DNA of 64,000 bases, from positions 1,612,001 to 1,676,000 of the forward strand of contig NGZR01000003.1 of the NCBI GenBank assembly GCA_002197995.1, written 5' to 3'. This DNA comes from Gaeumannomyces sp. JS-464. Taxonomy: Eukaryota > Ascomycota > Sordariomycetes > Magnaporthales > Magnaporthaceae. Position numbers and translations under genes: made by a program. Shown here in pieces: positions 1-11,619 of this stretch (positions are counted from its first letter, which is position 1; each line of letters starts with the position of its first letter). A model generated the notes under the pieces. The model had not been told where the DNA came from. It saw only the letters and a program-made list of their open reading frames with translations, and did no database searches.

Positions 1-471
1 CGCAGGTCGTTAGTTATGACGTGAGCAGCTCAAGGCGACCGCGGCTCTCTGTTTCAGCGCCGGGCTCACGGCCGAGGCGAGCCTCAACTCTGCCCGGCCC
101 GGCTCGGCGTCGGCCATTCCGTTTCCTGTTCTGGTCGACTTCCACGGCTCGGGCCGGGGGCCGAATGTCGCGCGCTCAACAATGAAAGAAAACACAAACG
201 GCTGCTGAAACAGGTTGATGCAGCCCTTGCCCATCCCGAGCACCTATGCGCATATGTACAATATGATATAATACTGAAAACAGATGCATGCGCCTGTGGC
301 CGTGACAGTGACAAGCAGGAGGCTGACGACCGGCCGACCCCTCCACTTATCTCGCGTTTCGCATCCCTCCGTCGCAAATCGCATCTTTGCAAGCTCGAGG
401 AGAGACGATGGTCTCGCAGTGGGGGGGATACCAAGAGGACAGTGCGGCCGCCCACGGGGTTCGCTTTGGTT
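1..471. other. No gene seen, left edge
   Basis: Reading frames here are low-complexity and unlike any family I know. This is probably the 3' flank of the UreD gene and intergenic DNA. No RNA gene was recognised. Confidence 0.4.
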
Positions 472-1760
472 TCACCGTGGCTGCAAGTCGTTCGACCGAG
501 GGCTGTCACGCGCCGCTTTCTCGACGTGCGAACGCCTCTGCCCTCTCCAATTGGGCGAGGGACCGAGTATCCTGAACGCCTCCCCCACCCCCTTTTTTTT
601 CTCTTCTCGTCTACGCGCGCGCACGTCATAGCACCCTAGCGGACGCACATCATCGAGTCCTTGCCAAAAGTGGCGCTCCACGCTCCCCTCGCGCGCGAGC
701 ATGGCGCCGATCCAGAGCCGGCCGCCCTCGACCTCGGCCGCGCCGAACTTGACCACGACGCAGCCCCGCACGGCCGCCGCGGTCCAGAGGACCTTGTGCT
801 GCTGCTCCAGGGCCAGCCTCTCGGCGCGCCAGGCGCCGAGCGGGTCGTCCTCGTCGACCTCGCCCGTCGTCGTCGTCGGCCCGGCACCGGCGGCGGCGCC
901 GCGGAAGTCGCGCGCCCCGAGCCGCGGCAGCGCGGCGAACTCGGCCATGAAGAACTCGCCGAGCGACCGCGTCAGCGGGCCCCGGAGGACGAGCGAGCCG
1001 AAGACGCCGTGGCCGTGCATCGTGCCGCTCAGCGACCCCGCGTAGGCGCCGGCGCCCTGCCGGTCCAGGACGATCGCGTCCCTGACCAGCAGCCTCCTGC
1101 CCTCGCCGTCGCCACCGTTGTCGTAGCCGCCGCCGGGCGAGAACGGGGAAAAGGGCTTGGCGGCTTTCGGCCTCCGGCCTCGGCCTCGGGAACGGCCCAG
1201 ACCTCGTTCCGGCCGACCCAGCGCGCAAAGTCCCAGTCCTCGCCGCGCGCGGCGCGGCCCTGCGTGACCCAGTCCAGCAGGCACAGCGACGCGCCCGGCG
1301 CGAGGCAGAAGGCCTGCTCCTGCTCGTACACGCTGTCGGCGAACGGCTGCACGGGGTCCGGGAGCAGGCAGAGGCCGGCGCCGGCGCCGGCGACGCGGGC
1401 GCGCATGCGCTGGCGCGTCGTCTCCACGCCGGGGGCGGAGGGCAGGGGCGGGGCCTTGAAGACCTTTGTGTGGCCCTGCGTCACCAGGCTGAGGCGGGCG
1501 CCGGGCCCGACGTCGATGGCGAGGTTGACGCGGTCGCCCGCGACCAGGCCGCCGCCGTACGAGAGCAGGAAGACGAGGGCGCTGGGCCGCTCGGCGGGCC
1601 GCGGCGGCGAGATGAGCTTCAGCGGGTACTGGTACGTCATCTTCTCCAGGCCCGTCGCGCCGTTGGGCAGCGTCCTCGCCACGACGGCGCCCTCGCCGGG
1701 GGCCGAGGTGGAGGGCGGGAACGTCGGCGGCTGGGTCATGGCGGTGGCAGTGACATGCAT
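472..1760 (-). CDS. ureD: Urease accessory protein UreD (frameshifted)
   Basis: UreD is the scaffold that, with UreF and UreG, loads nickel into apo-urease in the cytosol. The N-terminal half carries the family signature: YPLKLISP, then LLSYGGGLVAGDRVNL, then LSLVTQGHTKVFK, then LLDWVTQGRAARGE and WVGRNEVW. The C-terminal half continues one frame over with LLVRDAIVLD, GTMHGHGVFGSLVLRGP and VLWTAAAVRGCVVVKF. The frame change lies near 1140-1200 in a GC-rich repeat of GGCCGAGGCC type. No GT-AG intron fits, so a one-base indel is likely. ATG 1760 is taken as start; ATG 1739 in the same frame is equally possible. The last 50 or so residues before the stop at 472 are basic and not family-like, so the true C-terminus is uncertain and another indel may lie near 650. 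Confidence 0.85.
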
Positions 1761-2607
1761 TATCTGCGCAGGTGCGTGTGGGTGTGTTTGCTCGTAGGGT
1801 CTGCTGCTGCAAAACTTTGTGGAATTATGCTCGGCAAGTAGGTCGGCCTTGTTTACCTTTGCCAACTTGTCCTTTCGATGGAGGGAGCGGACAGGGGGAG
1901 GCCAGGCAGGGGCTCAAAACGTATGAGACGATAGACCAGACGCAGCGGTCCGCGGAGACCGGCATTATGTAGGAATATCCATGCATTTGGCCACGAGGGA
2001 ATGCATTGCGATGCTCACGCTCGTGGTTTAGAAGCGCATGTAGTAGGGGCCCGACTTGGTTTATCTTAGCATGCGATCTCCTTAGGTACGGGAGAGACAC
2101 CGAGATAGCCGGCATCCAATGGATCAATCAGTGTCTGGGGTATGTTGGATGGTTGTTGAAGCGGCTCAAATGTTCAAGATCTGGGGACGGACAGGGGGGC
2201 GCCGGTGGGCCTGGATCCCGCAGACACCTGCTGACTTAGCCAACGCCCGCCGGCACGGCGGAGACAAATGGCAGAATCGCTCAACGTTGGAGGGGAATGC
2301 GCTGCTGAAAAAAAAAAAGCTTTCAGCAGTCTGCGCGTCGCGTCACAGACATCGAATTGATTGAGCTCGGTAGCTCGGCTTGGTGGGGTGGTTGCCGGAT
2401 ATCGGAATCGCATCGATTTTTATTTTATTTTTTATTAACTTAAATCGCAGTCGCATTGGAATACAAAAAAAAGCTCTGAAACACTCACCGGGTTCTTGCT
2501 CCCTGGTTCATATCAAAGAGTGCCAAGTATCAAACAGCAGCCAAAGGCCTCGAGTCCAAGCGCCATTGCCCAGAACCTCGGCATCGAGCGCGCTTATCGG
2601 CGGCTAC
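1761..2607. promoter_or_regulatory. Divergent intergenic region ureD / RPC4
   Basis: About 850 bases between two divergently transcribed genes, so it should hold both promoters and 5' leaders. An AT-rich patch lies at 2415-2470. No specific factor site is claimed. Confidence 0.4.
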
Positions 2608-2694
2608 ATGCCACCCAGCGGCCGAGCCAGAGGAAGGCCTCGCGGCGGGGGCCGCGGCGGTCGGGGCGCCGCACGTGGAGGCCGCGGTGCCGCC

Positions 2695-2733
<39 letters not shown>

Positions 2734-4516
2734 ACACCGGCCGCTGAAGCCCCGGCCGTTGAAGCTGCTCCTTCTGCTGCCCCGGCCGAAGATGCTGCCG
2801 CCAGTGACACCAAGGAGGCGCCGGCGCCGGCGGCCGGTACGCCCGCGAGCGCTTCCACCACCACAACAACAACAACAACGACCATCAGGGCCGGCCGCGG
2901 CGGCGCACGAGGAGGAGCGGCGATGGCAGCGACGGCGTCGGCCGGCGCCTCCAAGTTCAGGCCGCGGGCGGTCCGGCGTGGCGACGTGGAGCGCGAGCGC
3001 ATCGCGCAGGAGGAGCTGCGCAAGCAGAACCTCAAGGTCGCCGAGGACCAGCGCCTGCAGCGCGCCCGCTTCGGCCGCGGCGGCGGCAGGCGGGCCCGCG
3101 GTCGTGGGGACGCCATGGGACGCGGCGGCGGCGCCGGGTTCGACCGCAGGGTGGTGGCGGGCGGCAACTCGGCCTTTGTCAACGTTGGGGCGGGTGAGTA
3201 CTCTCCCTGCTGCGAGCTTGCAGGCGTCTTTGGGCCGCCTGGTAGTCACGGTTCTCACGCTGACAAACGCTCCATGTTTTGCTCTCTATTTAGTTTCCTC
3301 CGGCTACGGTAGCGGACAGGGCGGCTTCAAGACGAGCTATCGTGACCAGTCCAACCGGCTCAATGCCGACATGTTCAACGGCCCCGCGCAAGCCTACGAC
3401 GACGACGACGGCGGCGATGAGCACAAGGACGGGTCCGGCTCCGGCCCCAGGGCCACTCCCAAGCGGCGCGACGTCATGCCCATGGGCATCGTGCGCCGCG
3501 AGCCCAAGAAGAAGGAGCTCGTCGTTGCGACCTCGGCCGACATGGAGGCCAAGGAGAAGGCGGCGGCAGGAGAAGGGGCCGCCACCCGGGAAACGTCGTC
3601 AAGCGGCAATGGCACCATCGCGTCCCCCTCCGAGGACGTCGTCATGAAGGACGACGGCCAGGTCTGGCCCGGCGCCCCGACGGAGCGCAAGGTCAAGGTG
3701 CGGGGCGCCAACGGCGAGGAGATCGAGGTGACGGAGATCGACGACCGCCGCATCCAGCAGCGCGCGCGGTCTGCCGCCACCAAGGACGAGGACGATGAAG
3801 ATGACAAGGCCAAGTCGCGGGCCAAGGCGAAATACCAATCGCGCGAGGACGAGGTGCGGGCAGACCAGCTGGCCATGATGCTCCGCGAGCTAGGCCCGCG
3901 CGCCGAGGGCGACTCCAAGGACGGCCGGCTGTACCTGTTCCAGCTGCCACCCATCATGCCACCGCTCCGCGTTGTGCAGCGGCCGGACAAAAAGACCAAA
4001 AAGAAGAGCGTGGTCAAGGACGAACCGGTGGAAGATGACGGCGGCGTCGTCACTATGGATGTCGGCCAGACGTTTGATCTCACCGAGGGAGGAGGCGCCA
4101 GCAACAGCACTAGCAACAACGAGGACGACGACGACGACGACGACGACGACGAGTCGAACCCCTACCCGGACACGGTCGGCTACGTCGGCAAGATGACGGT
4201 GCGGCGGTCCGGCAAGGTGACGCTGGACTGGGGCGGCATCGCGTACTCGGTCATGCCGGGGATCCAGACCTCGTTCCTGACCAACGCGGTCCTGCTCGAG
4301 GACGCCGACAAGAAGCCCAAGTCGGGCGAGGTCGCGGGCCGCGCGTACGGCATGGGCAAGGTCATGGGCCGCTTCGTGTGCCGGCCCGTGTTCAAGGAGC
4401 CTGTGCCCTGGGTGGTTGACCCGGCTGACCTCGCCGAGGCCAAGGCAGAGGCTGAGGCCAAGGAGGAGGCCAAAGCCAGGGCGCTGGAGGAGAAGGTCGG
4501 GTTGGGCATGGCATAG
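2608..4516 (+). CDS. RPC53: DNA-directed RNA polymerase III subunit RPC4 (Rpc53)
   Basis: Subunit of the TFIIF-like RPC4/RPC5 heterodimer of Pol III, involved in termination and reinitiation. Exon 1 is 2608-3193 and exon 2 is 3294-4516. The 100-base intron has donor GTGAGT, acceptor TTTAG and a CTGAC branch site near 3260. The N-terminus is an RG/RGG-rich and poly-Ala tail; the alanines come from a CAG/GCA repeat at about 2693-2731. A basic stretch after it (KFRPRAVRRGDVERERIAQE) matches the conserved start of the family. An Asp run sits at about 4122-4150. The C-terminal RPC4 domain is clear: TVGYVGKMTVRRSGKV, TLDWGGIAYSVMPG and GRFVCRPVF. The protein is about 600 residues, longer than yeast Rpc53 because of the low-complexity regions. 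No frameshift is needed. ATG 2608 is the last in-frame Met before the conserved RG tail; an upstream in-frame ATG at 2380 would add unlikely sequence. Confidence 0.93.
2693..2731 (+). repeat. CAG/GCA trinucleotide repeat coding poly-Ala
   Basis: A nearly perfect run of about 12 CAG units inside RPC4 exon 1, read in the GCA frame as alanines. Probably length-variable between strains. Confidence 0.9.
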
Positions 4517-4950
4517 GAGGGCAGACCTTGCGTATTCCTGCTTTCTGTCTCTGTCTGTCCTTGCGTACCCTCGTTGTCACGATACCCAAGAGGAGATGAT
4601 AGGCCAGACATAATTAACATCATACATGTTATCTGTACTGAGATCGTGTTTGTGGTGATATACATACACTTGAGCCCTCCTATTTTTGACGCCGTCCGAG
4701 TATCCTTTGGCATCCATCAGAAGAATAAGTGCCAACGCCAAAGACGTGCTAGTCTGAACCTGTGCCCTGCTTTACATAGCCAGGATGCCCCTTCGTGTGC
4801 TTTAAACCAAACACCTTTTCTTCAGCAGAGTTTTCGGGTCTATCCGTCTATACCGTCCATTCGTATGATCGTATGTATACTCGCATGTATTTTATATATC
4901 TTTTGGCCTTTTGAAAGAATCTCCGATTTGCGAGAAAGAATAAGTAATTA
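4517..4950. other. Convergent 3' region, no gene seen
   Basis: AT-rich 3' flanks of RPC4 (+) and the SAT4-family gene (-). I see no coding region. Confidence 0.45.
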
Positions 4951-6592
4951 TTACCGAGTTTTTTGAACGCCGTACTGTAAACCTTTCCGGCCCGCCTCTG
5001 GTCTACTGCCACCACCTCCTCCACCACCTTGGACAACCGGAGACGGCCAGGAGCCGTGTCGAAAATCGACCTCGATCTTGGGGATCTGCGGCGCCTGCGA
5101 CCCCGCCGTGCCGTCCCACGGCTGCTGCTGCCGCTGCTGCGCTGTCGAGTTCGCCCTGCTGTGGAGGCGGCTCGGCGGACCGTCCTTTGGCGGCGGCACC
5201 GGTGGCGGCTGCGTCGGCGTCCCCCGCCCGTCGTCCTCCGTGGCGGCGGCGGCGTAGGTTTCGCTCAGCGGGCTCGACGCCGGGTTGGTCGTCAGGCCCC
5301 TGGTCGAGTCGCTGTCGCTGGCGCTCCTGATTTCCCGGCTGCGGCCGCTGCCGCCCTCGGGCTTGCGGGGCATCTGTTGCTGCTGCTGCTGCTGCTGCTG
5401 TTGTTGTTGTTGCTGTTGGCGGTAGTGGTGGCCGTTTTGCTGCTGCGGCGTCGGTGAAGCCGCCGGGCTCGGTATCGACGTGACCGTCGTCGTCTTGGTC
5501 ACCAGCACACCCTTGGCCGACGATGCCGCCGTCGCTGTCGGCCCACCACCACCACCACCCACGCGCAGCCTCTATGTCGTCGAGCGGCAGATCGGCGGCC
5601 CCGAACCCGGGCATGGCCCTGCTGCCGCCGACGGACCTGTTGGTGGCGGAGCGGTTGGTGGCCGACTTGTTGCTCCGCCCGTAGCCGTAGTACGCGCGCC
5701 CGTGGGCCCGCTCCTGCCCGTGTTGCCGGTCGAGGTGAAGCCGGGGAGCTTCAGCTTGCGGAGCAGCGGCCGGATCGTGGCCAGGCTCGACGCCATGATG
5801 GCCACGCCTGGCTCGATGAGCGTCCACACCATCGCGTCGGTGCCGGCAACTAGAAACAGAAAGAAAGGGTGAGCCAGGGTTAGAGGGAGTGAGTAGGGAT
5901 TTGGGGGAGAGAGGAAAGTAAGAGAATAACAAAAATCCTACATAGTATGTCGGCCGTGTCGTTAAGGTCGGCGAGGAATTTGAGTCGGACAAGGGTTGCG
6001 ATAGACGCGCTGGACAAAAGGGGCGGTTAGTACTTCGAGAAAACTCTCCTTGTCTCTGGCTGTATCCGTCGAAGTATGAAGCCTTACAAAACACCCAGGC
6101 TCAGGATGGCCATAACAGTGACCTTTGCTTGTATGGACATCTTGACCTTCCAGATGATAAACACGGGCAGCAGCGCGTAAAAGAAGTCGCTCAGGATGGT
6201 CATGGCGCTGAGGGCGAGGGCGGCGCTGACGATCTGGTCCGACGTGACGCACACCCTCCCCGGGATGGTGTAGTCCCACTGCGCCTCGACGGGGCTGCAT
6301 TGGAAGATGTTCCAGAAGAACAAGACGACGCTCCAGATGAAGACAATGACGGCGCTGGCCCAGATGGCGTACTTGTACTTCTTCTCGCCCGACAGCCGGA
6401 GCAGAAAGACGGCGATGCTGAGCTTGATGAAGAGCATGTTGCTCACGTAGCTCGCTTTTTTTTTTGTGCCGGTTAGTCATATGTCGATGGCAAGTAGGAC
6501 GAGTCGACGAGGGAGCCTTACCTGTTGCAAGAGCTTGCCACTGCGGGTTATGGCAAGGGACTCGTTGTTAGATCCAGGACTAAAGGGTAGAC

Positions 6593-6624
<32 letters not shown>

Positions 6625-6996
6625 GTCACGGCAACTAACCTTCAACGCTTCTATTTCCTGCCTTTGCGGGAGAGCTCTGTTATGCCTCCCTATACCAGCA
6701 GGGACGCCGATGAGGATAAAGACACATGATATTGTAAAGTTTGCCTATACAAAAAGGCATCACATCACCAGGGTTAGCCTAGAGCCATCACACTCTACCC
6801 AAACGATCCCTGGGACGGGACAACCGACCTGTGCAACCAGCATGAGCCAGTCATCGGCCAAGAAGCTCTTGGTGAGCCATCCTCGCACATAGACCCTCAG
6901 GCTGACCGAGAAGTAGGTGAGGGACAGGAACGTCGCGGCCGTGAGGGTGAGGGCGCCGCCGTTGTTCTCCGCGAGGTTCACAGACGGCGACGACAT
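4951..6996 (-). CDS. SAT4/rhodopsin-family seven-helix membrane protein, six exons
   Basis: Fungal integral membrane protein of the SAT4/Fung_rhodopsin (PTH11-like) family. Exons run 6996-6829, 6744-6640, 6540-6522, 6454-6088, 6009-5942 and 5849-4951, with introns of 84, 99, 67, 78 and 92 bases. The splices restore a continuous family pattern: FLADDWLMLVAQ, then GVPAGIGRHNRALP, WQALAT, YVSNMLFIKLSIAVFLLR, VTSDQIVSAALALS, ATLVRLKFLADLNDTADIL and TDAMVWTLIEPGVAIMASS. Exon 3 is only 19 bases. The long cytosolic tail holds a poly-Gln tract at about 5371-5420. In the tail the frame shifts near 5700 and back near 5560, with an intervening family-like stretch GFGAADLPLDDIEAAR, which suggests two compensating indels. 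The ligand is unknown; PTH11-like members act in surface sensing. The start at 6996 gives MSSPSVNLAENNG. Confidence 0.85.
5371..5420 (-). repeat. CAG/CAA repeat coding poly-Gln
   Basis: Reverse-strand CAG/CAA run coding about 15 glutamines in the cytosolic tail of the SAT4-family protein. The frames on either side agree, so it appears to be translated. Confidence 0.85.
6594..6625. repeat. (GACA)n microsatellite in intron
   Basis: About eight GACA units lying inside the 99-base intron between exons 2 and 3 of the SAT4-family gene. Confidence 0.9.
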
Positions 6997-9888
6997 GATG
7001 GGGGGAACAGCCTGTTGCCCCCTCCCTCCTCCCCTTATCTGCAGCCCTTTTTGTGTTTTGTTTTTCCAGAAGATTTGGGGGCGGGAAAAAAGAAAAAAGG
7101 AAAGTTTTGGGTCGTTAAGCCGGCGGGCCGTTAGGCCAAGACGTGACACCAGCGAAATGCAAAAGCAAAGAAGAAGAAAAAGGAGAGAAGAGAAGAAAAG
7201 AAGGAAAGAGGGAAAAAGAGTGTGAAGCTGAAAAGGGTAAATATAAATTCGCTAAACACGTTAAACACGCTAGATCAGAGCAGGGAGGCAAAAAAGTGAA
7301 AGGCACGAATCGACGAAACGAGACCAGGGGGAGAGGGAAGGCAGTCCGATCCGGATCGAAAGCAGCACTGGCAAAAACACCCTCAAGGCGGCTGCTAGCA
7401 GCTGCTGGTGTGTGCGTGTGTGTGTGTGTGCGCGCGTTCTCGTAAAGTGGTATGATTCCGGCTAAAAAGGACGATATGATAATGCTTTCAATACATATGT
7501 ACGGGCTCAGGGGGAGGCTGCAGCGGCAGCGGCAGCGGCAGCGGCAGCAGCCAGAACGCCCAGCACACACCTCAAGCTTCACGGTTTCGCAAACAGGAAA
7601 GGGTGGGAAGAGAGCGGGCTAGCTAGGTGTTGTAGCGTCCCGGAGTGGCACGTCTGTGCGACACATACCACATGGAGAGCCCCAAAACGGATCATCCACC
7701 GACGCTGTTGACATGGAGGCACCCTTCCCGACCCAACCGGCTAGGCGCTAGGCTCCACGGAGAGAGGAAAGAGAGGGAGAGAGCTGGGATGTCGAGAGAA
7801 CGAGCCATGGATCCCCCCAGCACGACGAAGCCCAGCCCCTCGCATGTTTTGAGGGTAGCATTGCAGTAACCTGCGTAGCATTATACTCAGGTACGTAGCA
7901 TGCAACGCAGGTCCGTCGTTTTTTCTTCTCTTCTTTTCTTTCTTTACTGTGTAAGCCGGCCAACGAGCCATCTCGACCCTCTTCTTTCTCTCTCCCCACA
8001 CAACCTACGACCTACGGGGTGTTGTGCAAGACCGACCCATGCACCAACACACGCGCCGCCGCCAAGTCAAAGAGAGCCCTTCGACCGACAAAAAAAACAC
8101 GGACCATGGCGCAGGATGGATTTTGTATGAGATGATCCGCCGTGCGCGCCCCCGATTATCGGAGTGCGACTCGCCGAGAATGGGGATACGGTGAAAAATC
8201 CGAGATGCGAAGCCGTCCCAAGGAGGGAGCAAAAAAAGGCCGCAGACCCTGCCCCAGACAAGACACAGGACGCTGGTCGTTGTTAGCGTCCCTCTCTCAC
8301 ACTCACCGGCCGCCTTTCCGAGCTGACGCCAGGAGGTCTCGTCCATCCAGGGGGAGGGAGGCGGGGGGGCCTGGGACGAATTGGCCAGTCATCGTCGAGC
8401 AGCATCGGAACCTCACCGGGGCGCGCATCGCATCCTCACACCCACTCACTCACGGCTGGCAAGCCCATGGAAACAATCGCGATGGGTGATCAATGCCGCC
8501 TCCCCCTTCCGTCCATCCCTCCCTCCTCCAATTCGCCGTTCTTTTCCATGCTCCCGGCGGCCGTCGACTGGCCCGGACAGGGCTGTCTCTGGGGAGGGGC
8601 CACACACACACACATCCTTCGCCGCGCGCGCGCGTGCCTGAAAGATGCGCTACCTCAAGCTCGGTTTCGTTTGTGATTAACAGTGACGGCAGGAACCAGG
8701 CACCCAGGGACCAGACAGCGACCCAGTATTCACAGTTTCAAGCATTGATCATGCTCGTCACCGGCTCGAGGCAGCAGCTGGGATGGGAAGGGCTCAAGGA
8801 CCGGGTTTCCCACGACTCCCACACCAACGCCGCCCCAACAGCCTTTATTTACCTTTTTGCCATTCTGTTTCGCGTGTTTCTCAATCTCTGCCAAGCCCCG
8901 TGACGAGCAAGAGGCGAGGAGCAGCTTCGTCTCCACATGGCCCATCGGCTTCCGAGGGCCGGCCGGCATAAAATCCCCCCTCCCATCCACCTCCACACAC
9001 ACACTAAAGAAAAGAAGAAGAAAAAAAAAAAAAAGCCTGCTAGTGTCGTTGCATGGTTACATACCTAGACTGTAGCTTCATGCATGGTACGCGGCCCTGC
9101 TGCTGTTTTGGTGATATCGACTTCGCGTCCAGGCAAGGGTCACCACACAACGCCACGAGAGAATATCCATGTGCATATGTGATGCTGACTTGGTGCCAGG
9201 AACGCAATCCCTTCTTCCCTTTTCAGGACAAGATTCGGGTCCGGAACACTGTCAGGCGGCCGCTAGGGGCGACACATGGGGGTGTGCTGTGCCTTGTGCG
9301 GTCGTCAGAGGTCGAAACCATGGGCGCAGCTGTTTGCCAGGGGTGGTGGCACGTTGTGTGAACGACTGTGTATTGACCTCATCATCTCCCCGGCCTTTCA
9401 ACCTTTCGCCGCTGCTGCAGGCCAAAAAAAGCGAAGGATCGCGCGAACCCATCTTAGCGTTCGTCTCTTCGTGACAGAAGCCAATGGCACCTACCAGTTG
9501 TGCTCTGTTTCGCGCTGAGGCGCCCAAGGCCGACGGCAAAACTCCACGGCAAAACAAACGCTAGAGGCTAAGGTGCTAGCAGCATGGTTGCGATGGCACC
9601 CAGACAGAAATGACAGGGAATATATCATCTGTGCGGTCCGTCAGTTCAAAAATATTGCCTGCCGATGGACCGACTTGGGCGGGCCCACAGGCGAGGGAAA
9701 AATTAGGCCTGGACCTCTGGTTCCCGGCCCCAACAGCTGAGGACCCCTCCTGGAATGCAACCTCGCCCAGCCCTCCGCCCCTCTCTCCCTCCGCCCATGG
9801 CTTGAAATGAGATTCTTTCGACATTGCTGCTGCTGATGCAGGGCGGGGTTTCTTTGCGCTGGCCCGCTGCTATAGATGATGGCTCTTT
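6997..9888. other. Gene-poor interval with microsatellites
   Basis: Nearly 2.9 kb with no recognised gene. It should contain the promoter of the SAT4-family gene at its left end. It holds purine-rich runs (7080-7240), a TG/CG alternating tract (about 7408-7436), a GCAGCG repeat (about 7519-7550), a CA run (about 8603-8614) and an A run near 9023-9035. Open frames here are low-complexity and carry no family motif. Confidence 0.45.
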
Positions 9889-11583
9889 TTACTCCTCCCG
9901 CACCGTCGACAGTTCACGAGGAGCCCGAGACGGCGTCTTGATGGCTGGCCGCCGCCGATCTTCGCCCTCGCCGTCCTGCCGGCTCGTACCCTTCTGCAGC
10001 GCCTGCAACGTCGGCAAACGAAAGACTGCATTTGTCCGGCTGTGCCGGATATGGACTTGCTGCCTGGGCGTCGCATCGGGGAGCCCCCCGTTGGAGCCAC
10101 TGCCGTGGCCGCTCTGTCCGAGTCTTCCGTTGGCTGAACCCTCGTCATGCTGCCTGGCTTCTCCAAGCACCGCTCCCACCACGTCGTCGAGAATCATTCC
10201 CACCACGTCGTAGGTCCGCCAGGCGAGGTGGGATACGGCGTGGAATGCGGCCCGCAGTAGACCCATCATCAGGACTGCGCAAAGGGTTGCCAGTCTTGCT
10301 GCGTTCCGACCCATGTGCGTCCAGACTTCGGTAGCACTGTTCGAGCCCTGGTCCACCGCAACTTCTATATCCGTTGTGTAGTCCTCGTTGTAGTCGCCTT
10401 GCCTGCTGTCAGATTGGTCCGAAAAGCCCTCGACGGAGGCTGGCGGATCGTCTTCGCCAGCTACCACAGCGCCAGATGCATCATGAGCCCCAGTTGACGG
10501 TGACCATCCGTCGTTGTCTTCATCGTCGTCAGCTCTTGATCCCCCGTTACCTGGAGAACTGCCATCTGCGTCTTCTGGTCCAAGACAAGAGGAATCAGAG
10601 CCGTCGCCCTCGCCTATGCCGAATAGTGCTCTGAATCGGTTCCGGTCTGTCGCAAGTGTCAGTGCCGCAGTAAGTGACTGGATGCCCTCGACGATTGTTC
10701 ATCAATGGAGCATCTGGAGACAAACTCACTTGGATTCCTGGAATGGGCCCTGGAACGATTTGCTCTTCGGATGGCATTTGAGCCAATGTGCGAGAATCCC
10801 CTCCTTGCCGTCTTATACACTATTTTCTCCTCCTCGCAGCACCACGTCAAAGGTCACACCGAGGCCCTCTGGTTTCGCGGGGGCGCGGCGGTCGACGCCG
10901 CTGCTGTGCTTCGGCTTGTGACCACGTTCTGCACCAAGAGGAGGAGGAGAGGGAGTGTGATCGACATGACCGCCATTCGTCGGCCTACCGTCATTCCAAA
11001 GAGGAGGAGGAGGGCGGTGGTTGATTTCACCACCGTTCGCCGAGCGGCGCCCGGTCGTCATTGGGGGAGGACCAGGGTGGTCGATTCTAATGCCACCCAC
11101 CAGCCAGCAGTTACGGATAGGGAGAGTCTTGACTCCCAGATCTGCCCGAGCCTGCGGTGCAGATGAAGGACCTGCTTCCGAGATAGGCTCCCTAACGTTG
11201 GAGTCGGCTATCTTCTTGCCATTATGTTCACCATTCAGCGGCCCTGATGGCTCATGCGGCCGCTTGACTGATATCTTCTCGGTCTTGTGCTCGTCTTTCG
11301 GGCGCCATGATGGCTCCTGCGGTGGCCTGACCAGTTTGTCCTTGGCCCCGTGTCCGCCGTTCATCATCGCTGACAACTCACGCTGCAGCCGAAACCTTGC
11401 ATCGCTGGACCCCACTTTTCCCTTCAGCGGTTCCGCCGGCCGATATGGCTGCCGGCCCGATGGCATTGCCTTTACACGGTGCCGTTGGAGCTGCGATATT
11501 AAAGGGCGCGGACGTAGACGCGATAGTGTCGTTCCACACGCGTCTGCCAGGGCATCCTGTTCTTCCGCCCAGCAATCGAACAT
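9889..11583 (-). CDS. Unrecognised protein with one membrane segment
   Basis: I do not recognise a family. The first exon starts at ATG 11583 (MFDCWAEEQDALADAC) and is a long hydrophilic, proline-rich region with repeated KRPHEPSGPLNGEH-type segments, likely disordered. A GTGAGT donor at 10729 and an acceptor at 10647-10648 give an 83-base intron. Exon 2 (10646-9889) starts RNRFRALFGIGEGDGS, continues through an acidic stretch and holds one hydrophobic segment (LATLCAVLMMGLLRAAFHAV, about 10250-10310). It ends in a basic tail. The frame upstream of the intron does not join cleanly to the first part near 10800-10850, so either a second intron or an indel lies there. It is probably a lineage-specific gene. 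Confidence 0.45.
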
Positions 11584-11619
11584 TTCGTCGACTGAGCTCG
11601 CGCTGCTATCCTCCCCCCA

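Noticed and set aside
2530..3258. Long minus-strand frame across RPC4 exon 1
   Set aside because: Shadow of the GC-rich CAG-repeat coding strand; rich in Cys and Leu runs with no family match.
7115..7582. A 155-codon open frame and its opposite-strand partner
   Set aside because: Composed of purine/pyrimidine runs and microsatellites; no domain and no codon pattern like the real genes nearby.
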